A stretch of 64,000 bases of DNA, from the NCBI RefSeq assembly GCF_018613195.1, contig NZ_JAGGQQ010000009.1, positions 124,001 to 188,000 on the forward strand, in the 5' to 3' direction. The stretch's first letter is position 1; every line of letters starts with the position of its first letter. This DNA is from Bacillus sp. ISL-45. GTDB taxonomy: Bacteria > Bacillota > Bacilli > Bacillales > Cytobacillaceae. Both the position numbers and the translations under genes were made by a program. The notes under the pieces were generated by a model that did no database searches, was not told where the DNA came from, and worked only from the letters and a program-made list of their open reading frames with translations. Shown here in pieces: positions 1 to 8,484 of this stretch.

Positions 1-32
1 AAAAAGAAATATGCTTCCTAGGAGTGATCAAC

Positions 33-299
33 ATGCCGAAAGTTGTGCGCCTGTTTAATGAGCAGGAGAAAAATCAAATGGGCTTGGTAAAACATATTGA
101 GGAACTTCTTGAAAAGGCCAAGAGTGGAGAAATACAGAATGTTATGGTTGCTGCGGAAGCATCAGACCGGACGATCATGACGGGTTATTACAATCTGGAC
201 GCTCAAGAAAAACAGTACATGCTGGGCCATGTTCAAGCGGATATCACAATGGCTATTGTAGAAGCGAATGTCGATAGATTGATTGAATTTATCGATTAG
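33..299 (+). CDS. Small prophage protein of unknown function
   Basis: Eighty-eight residues, acidic and probably helical, with no family I recognise. I chose the ATG at 33 because GGAG at 21-24 lies 8 nt upstream; the GTG at 24 overlaps that Shine-Dalgarno sequence. It sits 15 bp before the Prp-like protease and in the same direction as the head genes, so it is probably co-transcribed with the head module. The function is not known. Confidence 0.7.
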   Translation: MPKVVRLFNEQEKNQMGLVKHIEELLEKAKSGEIQNVMVAAEASDRTIMTGYYNLDAQEKQYMLGHVQADITMAIVEANVDRLIEFID

Positions 300-314
300 A
301 AAGGAGAGGCTTAT

Positions 315-500
315 TTGACTAAGGTAACTGTCACCGTTGGCGAAGATGGTTATATGAAAATTGAAACGGATGGACATGCTCAAAGCGTGGTTTGTGCCTC
401 TGTATCCACTCTCTTGCAATCGTCCGTCAGGTTTCTGCAGGAGCTTTCCCAACAGTACCCGGATGATCTTCAAGTGACAATTAAACAAAGAACAGATTGA
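315..500 (+). CDS. Miniature Prp-like cysteine protease (capsid/scaffold processing candidate)
   Basis: Sixty-one residues with the Prp (ribosomal-processing cysteine protease, DUF464) signature: GHA at 20-22 with His21, then VVCASVSTL with Cys27. His and Cys form the catalytic dyad in this family. Known bacterial Prp proteins are about 105-110 residues and have a longer loop between the two (about 12 residues; 6 here), so this is a shortened version. The start is TTG with AAAGGAGAGG upstream. It lies directly before the scaffold and capsid genes, whose N-termini share a VNIKQF segment resembling the Prp site of ribosomal protein L27. Known: Prp trims L27 and, in staphylococcal phage 80alpha, capsid and scaffold proteins. 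Inferred: this copy does the same for its phage. Confidence 0.72.
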   Translation: MTKVTVTVGEDGYMKIETDGHAQSVVCASVSTLLQSSVRFLQELSQQYPDDLQVTIKQRTD

Positions 501-584
501 CCTGGGCAAGTCATTAAAAGGCTTATTTTTTTATACCCATTTTGACATGCAGGCTCGAACTGCATGGCTAGGAGGAAGTAGAAC

Positions 585-1232
585 GTGAAAAAATTCGATT
601 TTCTAAAGGTTAATATTAAGCAATTCGATGCCAGCACAATTAACCTTGCAGCAGTGAAAAAGTTCTTGGAAGATAACAAGGATCAGGAAGAAGTGAAAAC
701 CTATCTTGGGGAACTTTCTGCCGTGTCAGCAGACAAGGTGAAAGGTTTCTTGGATACGGAGGATGGAAAGAGGCTACTTCAGCCACGGCTAGACAGCTAT
801 TTCACCAAGGGGTTAGATTCCTGGAAGGCCAACAACCTTGAGGCTCTAGTCTCTGAAGAGGTCGCTAAACGTAACCCTGCCCAGACAGAGGAGCAGAAAC
901 GAATCGCGGCACTTGAGAAGGCTCTTGAGGACCAGCAAAGGGAATCACAACGAGAAAAACTTATGAACCTTGCAATCAAGCAGGCTACGGAGAAGAAACT
1001 TCCTGTTGACCTGGTTAGTTATTTCCTTGCGGAAGATGAGGAGAAAACCACTGCTAACCTTGCGAAACTTGAAGAAACATACAACAAGGCCATCCAGGAA
1101 GCTGTAGACAGCAAATTCAAGGATAAAGGCCGGGATATACAACAAGGCGGCAGCACAGGTGGCGGTACAATCAAATCCATTCAGGAAATGGCTGCAGCAC
1201 ACAATATTCGTAATCAAAGTCAAAACAATTAA
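585..1232 (+). CDS. Phage scaffold protein (DUF4355 type)
   Basis: A 215-residue protein with a GTG start and GGAGG at 571-575. The centre (about residues 80-180) is charged and predicted coiled coil, and the C-terminus is short and polar, as in phage scaffolds that occupy the procapsid and are then removed. The gene sits immediately upstream of the major capsid gene, the usual order. Residues 8-14 read KVNIKQF, which is nearly repeated in the capsid N-terminus and may be a common processing site for the small protease encoded upstream. The family assignment rests on order, size and composition. Confidence 0.85.
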   Translation: MKKFDFLKVNIKQFDASTINLAAVKKFLEDNKDQEEVKTYLGELSAVSADKVKGFLDTEDGKRLLQPRLDSYFTKGLDSWKANNLEALVSEEVAKRNPAQTEEQKRIAALEKALEDQQRESQREKLMNLAIKQATEKKLPVDLVSYFLAEDEEKTTANLAKLEETYNKAIQEAVDSKFKDKGRDIQQGGSTGGGTIKSIQEMAAAHNIRNQSQNN

Positions 1233-1248
1233 AAGGAGGCCATCATAA

Positions 1249-2235
1249 ATGGCAGTAGCATTGGCAACATCATTAGTAACATCTTTACTCGCAGTTAACA
1301 TTAAGCAATTTGAAGAGCAAACGTATACTCCAGATCATGTATTAATGCAAAACGCGAAAACAGGGTTAATTCCTCAGGAAGAGGGCGGTCTGATCATTGA
1401 GGATGTGATCAAAGGATCAACCATCATGAAGCTTGCAAAATATGAGCCTATGACTAAGCCAAAGAAGACATTCTCCTTCAAGGCTAAAGGAGCCGGCGCG
1501 TACTGGGTATCAGAAACAGAAGTTATCAAGACTTCAACAGTTGAATGGCTTACTGCTTCAATGCAGGCAGAAAAGCTAGGTGTCATTATCCCATTCTCTA
1601 AAGAATTCTTACGCTATACAGCTAAAGACTTCTTCAATGAAGTTAAACCGTTGGTTGCTGAGGCGTTTTATCAAACATTTGATATTGCTGCATTGTTCGG
1701 TACAAACTCGCCATTTGCTACTCATACTAGTGGTAAGGCAATCTTCACTGGCGCAACTGATGAAGGAAACCTGATTGCGTTGGGATCTGGTACTGACCTC
1801 CAGGATGAAGTCTTTGACTTAATGGCCCTTATCGAGGCAGGTGGATTTACTCCTGATGGGATGGTAGCAACAAATGCATTCAAACAGAACCTGCGCCGTG
1901 CAAGGAACGCTACAAATGGTGAAAGGTACTACACGAACCTAAATGACGTGGAAGGCCTGGCTGTAACTTACTCCAAGCCTGAAGCATTCGACGCTACTAA
2001 AGCTGCAGCTCTCATGGGCGACTGGGACTATGCACGTTACGGAATCCTTCAGAATATTGAATATGCAGTTTCTGAAGATGCGCAGCTGTCTTCAATCGTT
2101 GACGCTTCCGGTAAGCCTATCAATCTATTTGAACGCGATATGTTCGCTCTTCGTGCGACAATGCATATCGGTTACATGAATATCAAACCAGACGCTTTTG
2201 GTGCCTTAACACCACCAGCTGTAGTAACAGCATAA
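1249..2235 (+). CDS. Phage major capsid protein (HK97 fold)
   Basis: A 328-residue shell protein. The mid-region has the typical HK97-type pattern, including the segment around AYWVSETEVIKTS and later the long helix with FYQTFDIAALFG. AAAAGGAGG lies before the ATG. The first about 24 residues are hydrophobic and end in VNIKQF (residues 17-22), matching the scaffold N-terminus; cleavage there would remove a short leader. It follows the scaffold gene by 16 bp and is followed by the head-tail connector genes. Confidence 0.93.
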   Translation: MAVALATSLVTSLLAVNIKQFEEQTYTPDHVLMQNAKTGLIPQEEGGLIIEDVIKGSTIMKLAKYEPMTKPKKTFSFKAKGAGAYWVSETEVIKTSTVEWLTASMQAEKLGVIIPFSKEFLRYTAKDFFNEVKPLVAEAFYQTFDIAALFGTNSPFATHTSGKAIFTGATDEGNLIALGSGTDLQDEVFDLMALIEAGGFTPDGMVATNAFKQNLRRARNATNGERYYTNLNDVEGLAVTYSKPEAFDATKAAALMGDWDYARYGILQNIEYAVSEDAQLSSIVDASGKPINLFERDMFALRATMHIGYMNIKPDAFGALTPPAVVTA

Positions 2236-2267
2236 TAGGGTAGAACGAAAAAAAGGAGGAATAATCA

Positions 2268-2573
2268 ATGGCTAAATATGTGAAAGCTTCAGACAGTATG
2301 GTAGTTGTTAAAGACCACTACGGCAAGACACACAGGGTTACAGAAAGAGCATATAACATCGTGTATAAGGAAAAGGGTTATACCTTGGTAGACGCCCCGG
2401 AAACGCCTGAAAGCCAAAATGACGGGTCAGGTGTTGACTTTTTTACACTTACTCGTGAAGAACTGCAGGAAATCAAAAATGATGATCTGAAGGATTTTCT
2501 CGACAAGGAAGAGATTCAGTATAAATCAAACGCTACTAAAGAGGATTTAATCGATTTAATCCTCGGAGAGTAG
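2268..2573 (+). CDS. Small head protein with HeH/LEM-like C-terminal domain
   Basis: A 101-residue protein with a basic N-terminus that reads like a short beta domain (KDHYGKTHRVTERAYN). A C-terminal helix-extended-helix motif follows (TREELQEIK...ATKEDLIDLILGE), as in HeH/LEM or Rho N-terminal-like modules. Proteins of this type commonly sit between the capsid and connector genes of Firmicutes siphophages, and their role there is not established. A strong AAAGGAGG precedes the ATG. Confidence 0.7.
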   Translation: MAKYVKASDSMVVVKDHYGKTHRVTERAYNIVYKEKGYTLVDAPETPESQNDGSGVDFFTLTREELQEIKNDDLKDFLDKEEIQYKSNATKEDLIDLILGE

Positions 2574-2580
2574 GTGGAAT

Positions 2581-2922
2581 ATGTATAAACCTACCGATGA
2601 TGAAGTAAAAGAAATCATGCTGATTAATGGGGAGAGTCGTACGGAACAAATGGAGCATTACCGTACGATGCTCCCTCTTCTTTTTGACCATGTGAAGGAA
2701 GAATGTAATAACACATTCGGGGACAGTGAAACAACTTCTCCTGTCATCCCTGGAGGAGTCAAAATTTTTATGGCTAAGGCCATTGAATTTTATCAAAACA
2801 AAACCGGTCTGAGGAATCGTTCGATGGGCACCGTCTCTTACTCTTTTGAAAGTGAATTACCGAGGTCCTTATATAATAATTTGAGGGCTTACAGGAAGGT
2901 GAGATTCCGTGCTCAACGATGA
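2581..2922 (+). CDS. Phage head-tail connector protein
   Basis: A 113-residue, helical protein of the gp6/gp15-like connector type: it follows the capsid gene, has an early acidic helix and a late basic tail (RAYRKVRFRAQR). Connectors dock on the portal ring after DNA packaging. It starts 8 bp after the previous gene, and its 3' end overlaps the head-closure gene by 14 bp, which suggests translational coupling. The assignment is by order and size. Confidence 0.8.
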   Translation: MYKPTDDEVKEIMLINGESRTEQMEHYRTMLPLLFDHVKEECNNTFGDSETTSPVIPGGVKIFMAKAIEFYQNKTGLRNRSMGTVSYSFESELPRSLYNNLRAYRKVRFRAQR

Positions 2923-3235
2923 ATTTCCCCATGAAGTAACCTTTTGGGAGCAAAGAAAGGTGCCAGATGGCGGAGGCGGCCATGAATTGGCTTTCGCTGT
3001 AGTTTTAACGATGAAAGGGTTTATGGACACACCTTCAAGCCGTGAAATTTACGAGTTTCAAAAATTGGACAATCAACTGGACAGGGTACTCTATTATCCA
3101 TACAGAACGGATATCAAAACAGATATGCGCGTGACGTACCAGGGGGAGACTTATGAGGTTGTGGGTAGACCCCAGGATCAAGGGGGGCAGGGCGAAATCA
3201 TGCGCCTGCCTTTAAAGTTGGTTCCTAATGGTTAA
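2909..3235 (+). CDS. Phage head closure / head-tail adaptor protein
   Basis: A 108-residue beta-rich protein of the SPP1 gp16/PF05521 type: an N-terminal strand (EVTFWEQRKVPDGGGGHE), then the conserved section ending in MRVTYQGETYEVVGRPQDQGG. The family plugs the connector to hold DNA in the head. It starts with GTG, overlaps the connector gene by 14 bp, and overlaps the next gene by 8 bp. Confidence 0.88.
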   Translation: MLNDEFPHEVTFWEQRKVPDGGGGHELAFAVVLTMKGFMDTPSSREIYEFQKLDNQLDRVLYYPYRTDIKTDMRVTYQGETYEVVGRPQDQGGQGEIMRLPLKLVPNG

Positions 3236-3647
3236 TATCAGGTTTGGCAATAGAAGAATGTCTAGGTCTGCCCGGCAGTTCGGCGAAGGTGTGGTTGAAA
3301 AAGCAAAAAGAATTGTCATGGAAACGGCCTATCTGATACAAGCTAATGCTCGATCATTGGCACCATCTGACGATGGCAATCTTAGAAAATCGATTGAAGT
3401 TGAGATCAGAGACGGTGGCCTAACCTCAGTAGTAACTGTCGGAGCTCACTATGCGATTTATGTAGAATTTGGGACAGGCATATATGCAGTAAATGGGGAT
3501 GGTCGTCAAACTCCATGGACTTACTATTCGGACAAGCTTGGGCGGTTTATTAATACAAGAGGAATGCGTGCTAAACCGTACTGGTACCCTGCTATAGAGG
3601 TAGGTAGAAGATACTACCGAACCGAGATGAACAGGTTGGTGAACTAA
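3228..3647 (+). CDS. HK97 gp10-type tail completion protein
   Basis: A 139-residue protein with the HK97-gp10 signature: an N-terminal helix, then AYLIQANARSLAPSDDGNLRKSI and VGAHYAIYVEFGTG, then KPYWYPAI near the end. The family works at the head-tail junction. It overlaps the head-closure gene by 8 bp and ends 1 bp before the tail terminator gene. Confidence 0.92.
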   Translation: MVNIRFGNRRMSRSARQFGEGVVEKAKRIVMETAYLIQANARSLAPSDDGNLRKSIEVEIRDGGLTSVVTVGAHYAIYVEFGTGIYAVNGDGRQTPWTYYSDKLGRFINTRGMRAKPYWYPAIEVGRRYYRTEMNRLVN

Positions 3648-3648
3648 C

Positions 3649-4053
3649 ATGTCCTATGATACAGCTTTATGGCCGTTGCAGGAGGCTATTTTTCAAAGAT
3701 TAGACTCCGATGTATCCCTGAAGGAGATGATTACCGGAGTTTTTGATGCTGTCCCAAAAGACCAGGTATATCCTTACGTGGTTATTGGAGAACCGACATT
3801 GCTTCCTTTTGACACGAAAACAGTGCCTGGTGAAGAAATATCTTTAGTTATCCATGCTTGGTCTGATTACGCTGGGAAGAAAGAGACTTACAACATATTA
3901 AACTCTTGCCAGAAGGCATTGTCTTACAAACTGGAATTGCCGGGCTTTCAAGTCCTTAAAGTGGAGCGGCTCGGTATCCAAGTGTTTGACGACATCGACC
4001 CACGCATAAGGCACGGGGTGTTGCGAATAAAATACACATTGAGGAGTGAATAG
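3649..4053 (+). CDS. Tail terminator protein (DUF3168 type)
   Basis: A 134-residue protein with the DUF3168 pattern: an N-terminal ALWPLQEAIFQRL, then PYVVIGEPT and a C-terminal RIRHGVLRIKYTL. The family caps the tail tube and joins it to the head connector. Its position between the gp10-like protein and the major tail protein matches that role. Confidence 0.9.
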   Translation: MSYDTALWPLQEAIFQRLDSDVSLKEMITGVFDAVPKDQVYPYVVIGEPTLLPFDTKTVPGEEISLVIHAWSDYAGKKETYNILNSCQKALSYKLELPGFQVLKVERLGIQVFDDIDPRIRHGVLRIKYTLRSE

Positions 4054-4054
4054 G

Positions 4055-4579
4055 ATGCAACAAGGAAAAGATTCCATTCTATTAGTGCAATCTACAGATG
4101 CTGCTTTGGGAGCAGCGGGGTTACTTATTGGTAACCTAACAGAAAACTCATATTCTATTGAAAATGACATTATCGATGAGTCGACGAAGTTCGGACGAAT
4201 TGTCGGGTACGGCCAGAACAGTGAGTCATTCGAATTCACAGCATACGGTGAGACTGGTGACCCAGGCCAAAAAGCTGTAATGGATGCCATCAAGAATAAA
4301 AGACAAATCAAGGTCTGGGAAGTGGATCTTAACCTTAACGCCAATGGTAAGCACCCAGCCGTCTTCGGCTATTGCATTGTTGAAAGTGCAGAAAAATCAA
4401 GCCCACAAGATGGGTTTGTTGAAGTTTCAGCTACAGTACAGGTGATTGGTTCAACGCAAGAGGGGGAAATAGCCCCACTGCCACCAGAAATGATTGAATT
4501 TGCTCGTTATGGTTTTGAAGCTCCTGGTGCGGCGACAGGAGAGTTCCCTGAACAAACAACATCAACAACAACTGTATAA
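4055..4579 (+). CDS. Phage major tail protein
   Basis: A 174-residue tube protein of the TP901-1/SPP1 major tail type, with conserved features such as DESTKFGRIVGYGQNSES and a C-terminal acidic stretch ending in threonines. I chose the ATG at 4055, with GAGGAG at 4041-4046 placed 8 nt upstream; the upstream GTG lies within that signal. A hairpin with a U-run follows, which may keep expression of this abundant protein above that of the downstream genes. Confidence 0.85.
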   Translation: MQQGKDSILLVQSTDAALGAAGLLIGNLTENSYSIENDIIDESTKFGRIVGYGQNSESFEFTAYGETGDPGQKAVMDAIKNKRQIKVWEVDLNLNANGKHPAVFGYCIVESAEKSSPQDGFVEVSATVQVIGSTQEGEIAPLPPEMIEFARYGFEAPGAATGEFPEQTTSTTTV

Positions 4580-4586
4580 AACATTG

Positions 4587-4607
4587 AGGCGGGATATAAT
4601 CCTGCCT
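4587..4607 (+). terminator. Intrinsic terminator/attenuator after major tail gene
   Basis: Stem AGGCGGGA / TCCTGCCT with a 5-nt loop, then TTTTATTATTTTATTTT. It lies inside the tail operon, so it is more likely partial attenuation than a full stop. Confidence 0.75.
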
Positions 4608-4639
4608 TTTATTATTTTATTTTGTGGAGGTAATGGAAA

Positions 4640-5092
4640 ATGGCTTTTTTAGAGATTAACGGAAAAGAGTTTGAGGCTAAGTGTATATTTCGATTTGAAA
4701 GATTAGCAGACAAGAAATACTCCGAACAAGATAAGGATGGTAATGAAGTAGGCGGCTTCCATGGTTTATATACCAACTTGCTGCAGTATTCCAACAAGCA
4801 TCTGTTAGCATTCTGGGATTGTGCTTTGGATTACTTGGTGAAAGATAAGCCGAAACTTGAAGAAATTGAAGCTGCTATCGAAAAACGCATTGAAGAAGAC
4901 GGGGATACAGAAAAGCTATTTAAAGAGGCTTTCAACGCGGTGGACGAATCGGGTTTTTTCAAGAAACAAGCCAAGAGTTATTGGAAAAATATCGAGACTT
5001 ACAAGAAGACCGGGAAAACGGAAGAAGAAAAGGCGGAAAGGGAGCAACAAGCGGAAATGCTATTCCAAATGCGCAAAGAAATGAAGGAATAG
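4640..5092 (+). CDS. Tail assembly chaperone, short form (gpG-like)
   Basis: A 150-residue protein with a compact N-terminal domain (AFLEINGKEFEAKCIFRFER) and a charged C-terminal part. In siphophages the gene before the tape measure encodes a chaperone made in short and frameshifted forms. Here the next open frame overlaps in the -1 direction, and an ideal slippery heptamer lies at 4954-4960 within the overlap. Without slippage translation continues to the TAG at 5090-5092. Confidence 0.85.
   Translation: MAFLEINGKEFEAKCIFRFERLADKKYSEQDKDGNEVGGFHGLYTNLLQYSNKHLLAFWDCALDYLVKDKPKLEEIEAAIEKRIEEDGDTEKLFKEAFNAVDESGFFKKQAKSYWKNIETYKKTGKTEEEKAEREQQAEMLFQMRKEMKE
4954..4960 (+). promoter_or_regulatory. 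Programmed -1 frameshift slippery heptamer T TTT TTC
   Basis: Read in the chaperone frame the codons are GGT TTT TTC, so T-TTT-TTC has the X XXY YYZ form with correct phase. The -1 frame has a stop at 4921-4923, is open from 4924 to the stop at 5431-5433, and leads into the downstream chaperone domain. I saw no clear downstream pseudoknot. Confidence 0.75.
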
Positions 5093-5433
5093 ATTACGAC
5101 CAATTGTTTGTCAACGCAGCTCATTACCTCGAAGTTTATGATGCTGATTTGATTTTATCCTGGACGCCAAGGCAGTTCAAAAACTTTATAAAAGGGTCCC
5201 AATTAAGAATAGTGGACCAGTATGAAGGCATGGCAAAACAGGCGATGTTTAATCGGTATGCCCAGAACGCCAAGCGAGCCAGGGAAAACAAAATGTTCGA
5301 TGCGAAAACTGCGCGTAAAAGGATTATGAGCGGTTCTGACAATTGGAAAGAAAGCAGAGTACCAAGAATCAACCTGGAACGATATAGAAAAGCAAAGGAA
5401 GCTATGAAATCTTACAAAATGAAAGGAGGATAA
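4960..5433 (+). CDS. Tail assembly chaperone T domain (frameshift extension, gpGT-like)
   Basis: This is the -1-frame continuation of the chaperone gene; coordinates begin at the first codon after slippage. The conserved part starts near 5090 (DYDQLFVNAAHYLEVYD) and holds TPRQFKNFIKGSQLR, typical of the protein directly before the tape measure in Bacillus phages. No convincing Shine-Dalgarno sequence precedes an internal start near 4981. Separate initiation (TTG at 4981) is the alternative. The GT fusion is expected to recruit tail subunits to the tape measure. Confidence 0.72.
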   Translation, partial: QETSQELLEKYRDLQEDRENGRRKGGKGATSGNAIPNAQRNEGIDYDQLFVNAAHYLEVYDADLILSWTPRQFKNFIKGSQLRIVDQYEGMAKQAMFNRYAQNAKRARENKMFDAKTARKRIMSGSDNWKESRVPRINLERYRKAKEAMKSYKMKGG

Positions 5434-5436
5434 AAC

Positions 5437-8400
5437 ATGCAAGAGAATTTTGCTGCCAAAATCACTGCGGATATCAATGAATTTATGAGACAGATGACTG
5501 AAGTTGATGAAGCGATCAGAAAAACGGCCTTTGGTGCCACAGCTTCTATTACAGCTGATATTACGAACTTCATCTCAAGCATTCAGCGCGCTAATTCTGA
5601 ACTAAATGAAATTCCGAGTGTACGGGAAACAAATATTCAAGCTGATGTTACCCGGTTTAACCATCAAATGCAGCAGACCCAGGCAAAGGTTTTAGCCCTT
5701 ACTCGCCAAGTGAATGATTTAACAGCTGAGTTAGCCTATACTCAGCGACAAATGCAAAGAACAGGCAATCAGGCTTTACAAACAGGTAACCGAATTTACA
5801 ATGCGGGATACCAAACCCATAGAATGTATCGAGGCACTTCCGAAGAAGCCAGAAGAATGCGTCAGGAAATGCAATCAGCGTTTGCTCAACAATCCTTAAC
5901 GATGAGTGAATTCCGAGATGACATGATTAAAGCGCAATACGGCTATTTCAAGCTGGCACAAAGTGCAAAAAAATATTCCGGATCTAATAATCAGTTCATG
6001 GATGAGGTTACAGCTCTTGGCGCTGCACATAAAAAAGCTACCGACAACATGATGAAGAACAATGAACTGATGAAAATCAGCATGATCCAGACTGCCGGCA
6101 CAATGCTTAACATGTCCACCCAGGCTGAGAAGATAAGCGCTAACTATGGCCGTATGAAAAACCCTTTGTTACAAATCAACAAAGGCGGTCTCGCGGTTGC
6201 TCACTCCTTAAATAAAATGGCGAATTCCGGTAATGCATCTGTCCTGGCTTTAAAACTGCTAGGTCCTACTGCGAATATGAAAGAATTAAACGACATGACC
6301 AGGATGATTACGCAAGGTATGATGCGTTTTCAGATGGTTGCTCTCGGGGCAGCAGTGACCTCTGCTCTGGTGTATTCAGCATTGCATAAAGGTGCAATGG
6401 ATACGGTAAAAGGGTATGAAGAGTCATTCGATCGAATGAAGGCTGCTGTTCGCCAGGCTTTCCAACCAATGGTGGACGTTTTCGGCGCGGTGATGATGAA
6501 GATTTATGATTTCATTACAGCAATCGCGAACATGGTCATACAGTTTAACGAAGCGCACCCTGTTCTAGCTAAAATCATTCAGGGAACCATGATGTTAGTT
6601 CCTGCCCTTACTCTCCTTTTATCCCCACTTGCTGTAGGGATAGGGCTATTTGCTGGATTTAAGGCTGCATTGGCATCTGTTTGGCCGTTAATCAGTCCGT
6701 TAGTAACAGGACTTGCAGCGATGAGTGCTACAGTATGGATTGTAGCTGCGGCAATTGTCGGTTTAACTGCAGGCATTGTTTACTTATGGAAAAATAACGA
6801 AGGTTTCAGGAAAGCGGTACTTTCCGCGTGGACCGCCATAAAGAATAAAGCTATTGAAGTGTTTGGCTGGTTAGCTTCTTTTGCAAGTCCAGTTATTGAT
6901 AAAGTCAAGAGTGCCTTCACGAATATGAGCAAAGCCATAATATCTGCTTTAAACGGCGACTTCAGTAAGCTTGGTGAGATTTTCGTGAAAATCATTCCAA
7001 CGATCATAGCGGCATTGGTTGGAGGAATTCCAGGATTAATTATTACTGCATCCCGCTTTATTCCGGCTATCTCTCAAGGTATCACTAGTAATGCAGGTAA
7101 GTTATCTACCACTATCACTCAAATTACAGACAGCATAGTCACGTTTTTGACAACAAAGTTACCTATATTCATCCAAGAAGGAAGTAAGATTATTAGCGGA
7201 ATCGTCAGTGGTATTGCCCGAACGTTACCTACTATCGCGGCTGCGATTGTCAAAATTGTAACGATGATCGTTCCGATTATTGCTCAAATGTTACCTGTCT
7301 TAATGGATGCTGGCATTCAAATTGTACAAGCATTGCTCAACGGTATAATATCAATAATTCCTATTGTAATTACAACAGGAATTATGATAATTGATTCTTT
7401 AATCAATATAATTACACAAAATTTACCGTTATTGATTAATGCAGGAATTAATATTCTAAACTCCTTAATTAATGGTGTTATTAAAATTCTTCCTCAATTG
7501 ATTAATACAGCGGTGAAGTTAATAACTACTATCCTAGAGGCATTGATTGTAAACTTACCTAAAATCATTGATGCCGGAATAAAAATATTAGTGGCGTTAA
7601 TAGATGGGATTGTTAAAATCCTACCAAAACTTATTGATGCTTCGATTAATCTGATAATGCAGATTACTAATGCATTAATAAAAAATTTACCTAAAATAAT
7701 TGACGCGGGCATTAAGATTCTTAATGCATTGATTAACGGGATAATTAAGATATTGCCAAAATTAATAGAAACAGCGGTAACCCTGATTATAGCCATATTT
7801 ACAGGGATTGTTGAGAACCTCCCCAAAATCATTGATGCAGGTATTAAAATAATCACAGCACTTATTGTTGGAATCGTTAAGTTGCGGAGCCAATTAGTAA
7901 CAACGATAAAGAACGATGTCATAGATCCGATTGTCAATAAGCTTAAATCTCTGGACTTAAAAGAGATTGGTAAGAACATCATACAAGGTCTTATTAATGG
8001 AATTAAGTCCATGGCAGGTTCTGTCGCTTCTGCAATTTCTGATATCGCAGGTAACATCAAATCCAAAATAACCGGAACTCTTAACATTCATTCCCCTTCT
8101 CGCTGGATGAGGGACGTCGTAGGAAAGAATATTGTTTCAGGGGTAATAGTCGGATTGCAGAAAATGAATGGTGCTGCAGTGAAAGCAACGGATTTCTTAG
8201 CATCATCTATTACCAGTGCCTTTACACCGGAATTAGCCGTTGCAGATGTTGGAATAGGTCGTGCTTCAATCGATACTGGATTCCAGATGGATGAAATTAA
8301 GCAACAAATTAAGGATGAACTAGATGTAGATTTATGGATTCATCAAAAGGATGGTACAGGAGGACTCGGAGACTTTAAACAAGAGGTGCATCTTCATTCT

Positions 8401-8484
8401 CCAACACCTTTATCACCTTCGGAAAATGCAAGACAATTAAAGCGAGTAGGTCAGCAACAGGCAATGGAATGGGGGTTCAGGTAA
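5437..8484 (+). CDS. Phage tail tape measure protein
   Basis: A 1015-residue protein. The N-terminal third is polar and coiled-coil, the middle (about residues 300-480) has several hydrophobic segments, and residues about 540-830 hold imperfect repeats of 38-40 residues built on LPKIIDAGIKIL..LI.GI.KILPKLI. The C-terminus has LNIHSPSRWMRDVVGK, a common tape-measure motif. It sets tail length and is ejected with DNA. It is the longest gene in the tail module apart from the fibre gene, and is followed with no gap by the distal tail protein gene. Confidence 0.95.
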   Translation: MQENFAAKITADINEFMRQMTEVDEAIRKTAFGATASITADITNFISSIQRANSELNEIPSVRETNIQADVTRFNHQMQQTQAKVLALTRQVNDLTAELAYTQRQMQRTGNQALQTGNRIYNAGYQTHRMYRGTSEEARRMRQEMQSAFAQQSLTMSEFRDDMIKAQYGYFKLAQSAKKYSGSNNQFMDEVTALGAAHKKATDNMMKNNELMKISMIQTAGTMLNMSTQAEKISANYGRMKNPLLQINKGGLAVAHSLNKMANSGNASVLALKLLGPTANMKELNDMTRMITQGMMRFQMVALGAAVTSALVYSALHKGAMDTVKGYEESFDRMKAAVRQAFQPMVDVFGAVMMKIYDFITAIANMVIQFNEAHPVLAKIIQGTMMLVPALTLLLSPLAVGIGLFAGFKAALASVWPLISPLVTGLAAMSATVWIVAAAIVGLTAGIVYLWKNNEGFRKAVLSAWTAIKNKAIEVFGWLASFASPVIDKVKSAFTNMSKAIISALNGDFSKLGEIFVKIIPTIIAALVGGIPGLIITASRFIPAISQGITSNAGKLSTTITQITDSIVTFLTTKLPIFIQEGSKIISGIVSGIARTLPTIAAAIVKIVTMIVPIIAQMLPVLMDAGIQIVQALLNGIISIIPIVITTGIMIIDSLINIITQNLPLLINAGINILNSLINGVIKILPQLINTAVKLITTILEALIVNLPKIIDAGIKILVALIDGIVKILPKLIDASINLIMQITNALIKNLPKIIDAGIKILNALINGIIKILPKLIETAVTLIIAIFTGIVENLPKIIDAGIKIITALIVGIVKLRSQLVTTIKNDVIDPIVNKLKSLDLKEIGKNIIQGLINGIKSMAGSVASAISDIAGNIKSKITGTLNIHSPSRWMRDVVGKNIVSGVIVGLQKMNGAAVKATDFLASSITSAFTPELAVADVGIGRASIDTGFQMDEIKQQIKDELDVDLWIHQKDGTGGLGDFKQEVHLHSPTPLSPSENARQLKRVGQQQAMEWGFR

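Noticed and set aside
5040-5092. A slippery site near the end of the chaperone gene
   Set aside because: No X XXY YYZ heptamer in the correct phase was found there; the site at 4954 is canonical.
7494-8087. A 197-codon reverse frame inside the tape measure gene
   Set aside because: It mirrors the repetitive hydrophobic region of the sense gene; such shadows are expected from repeats.
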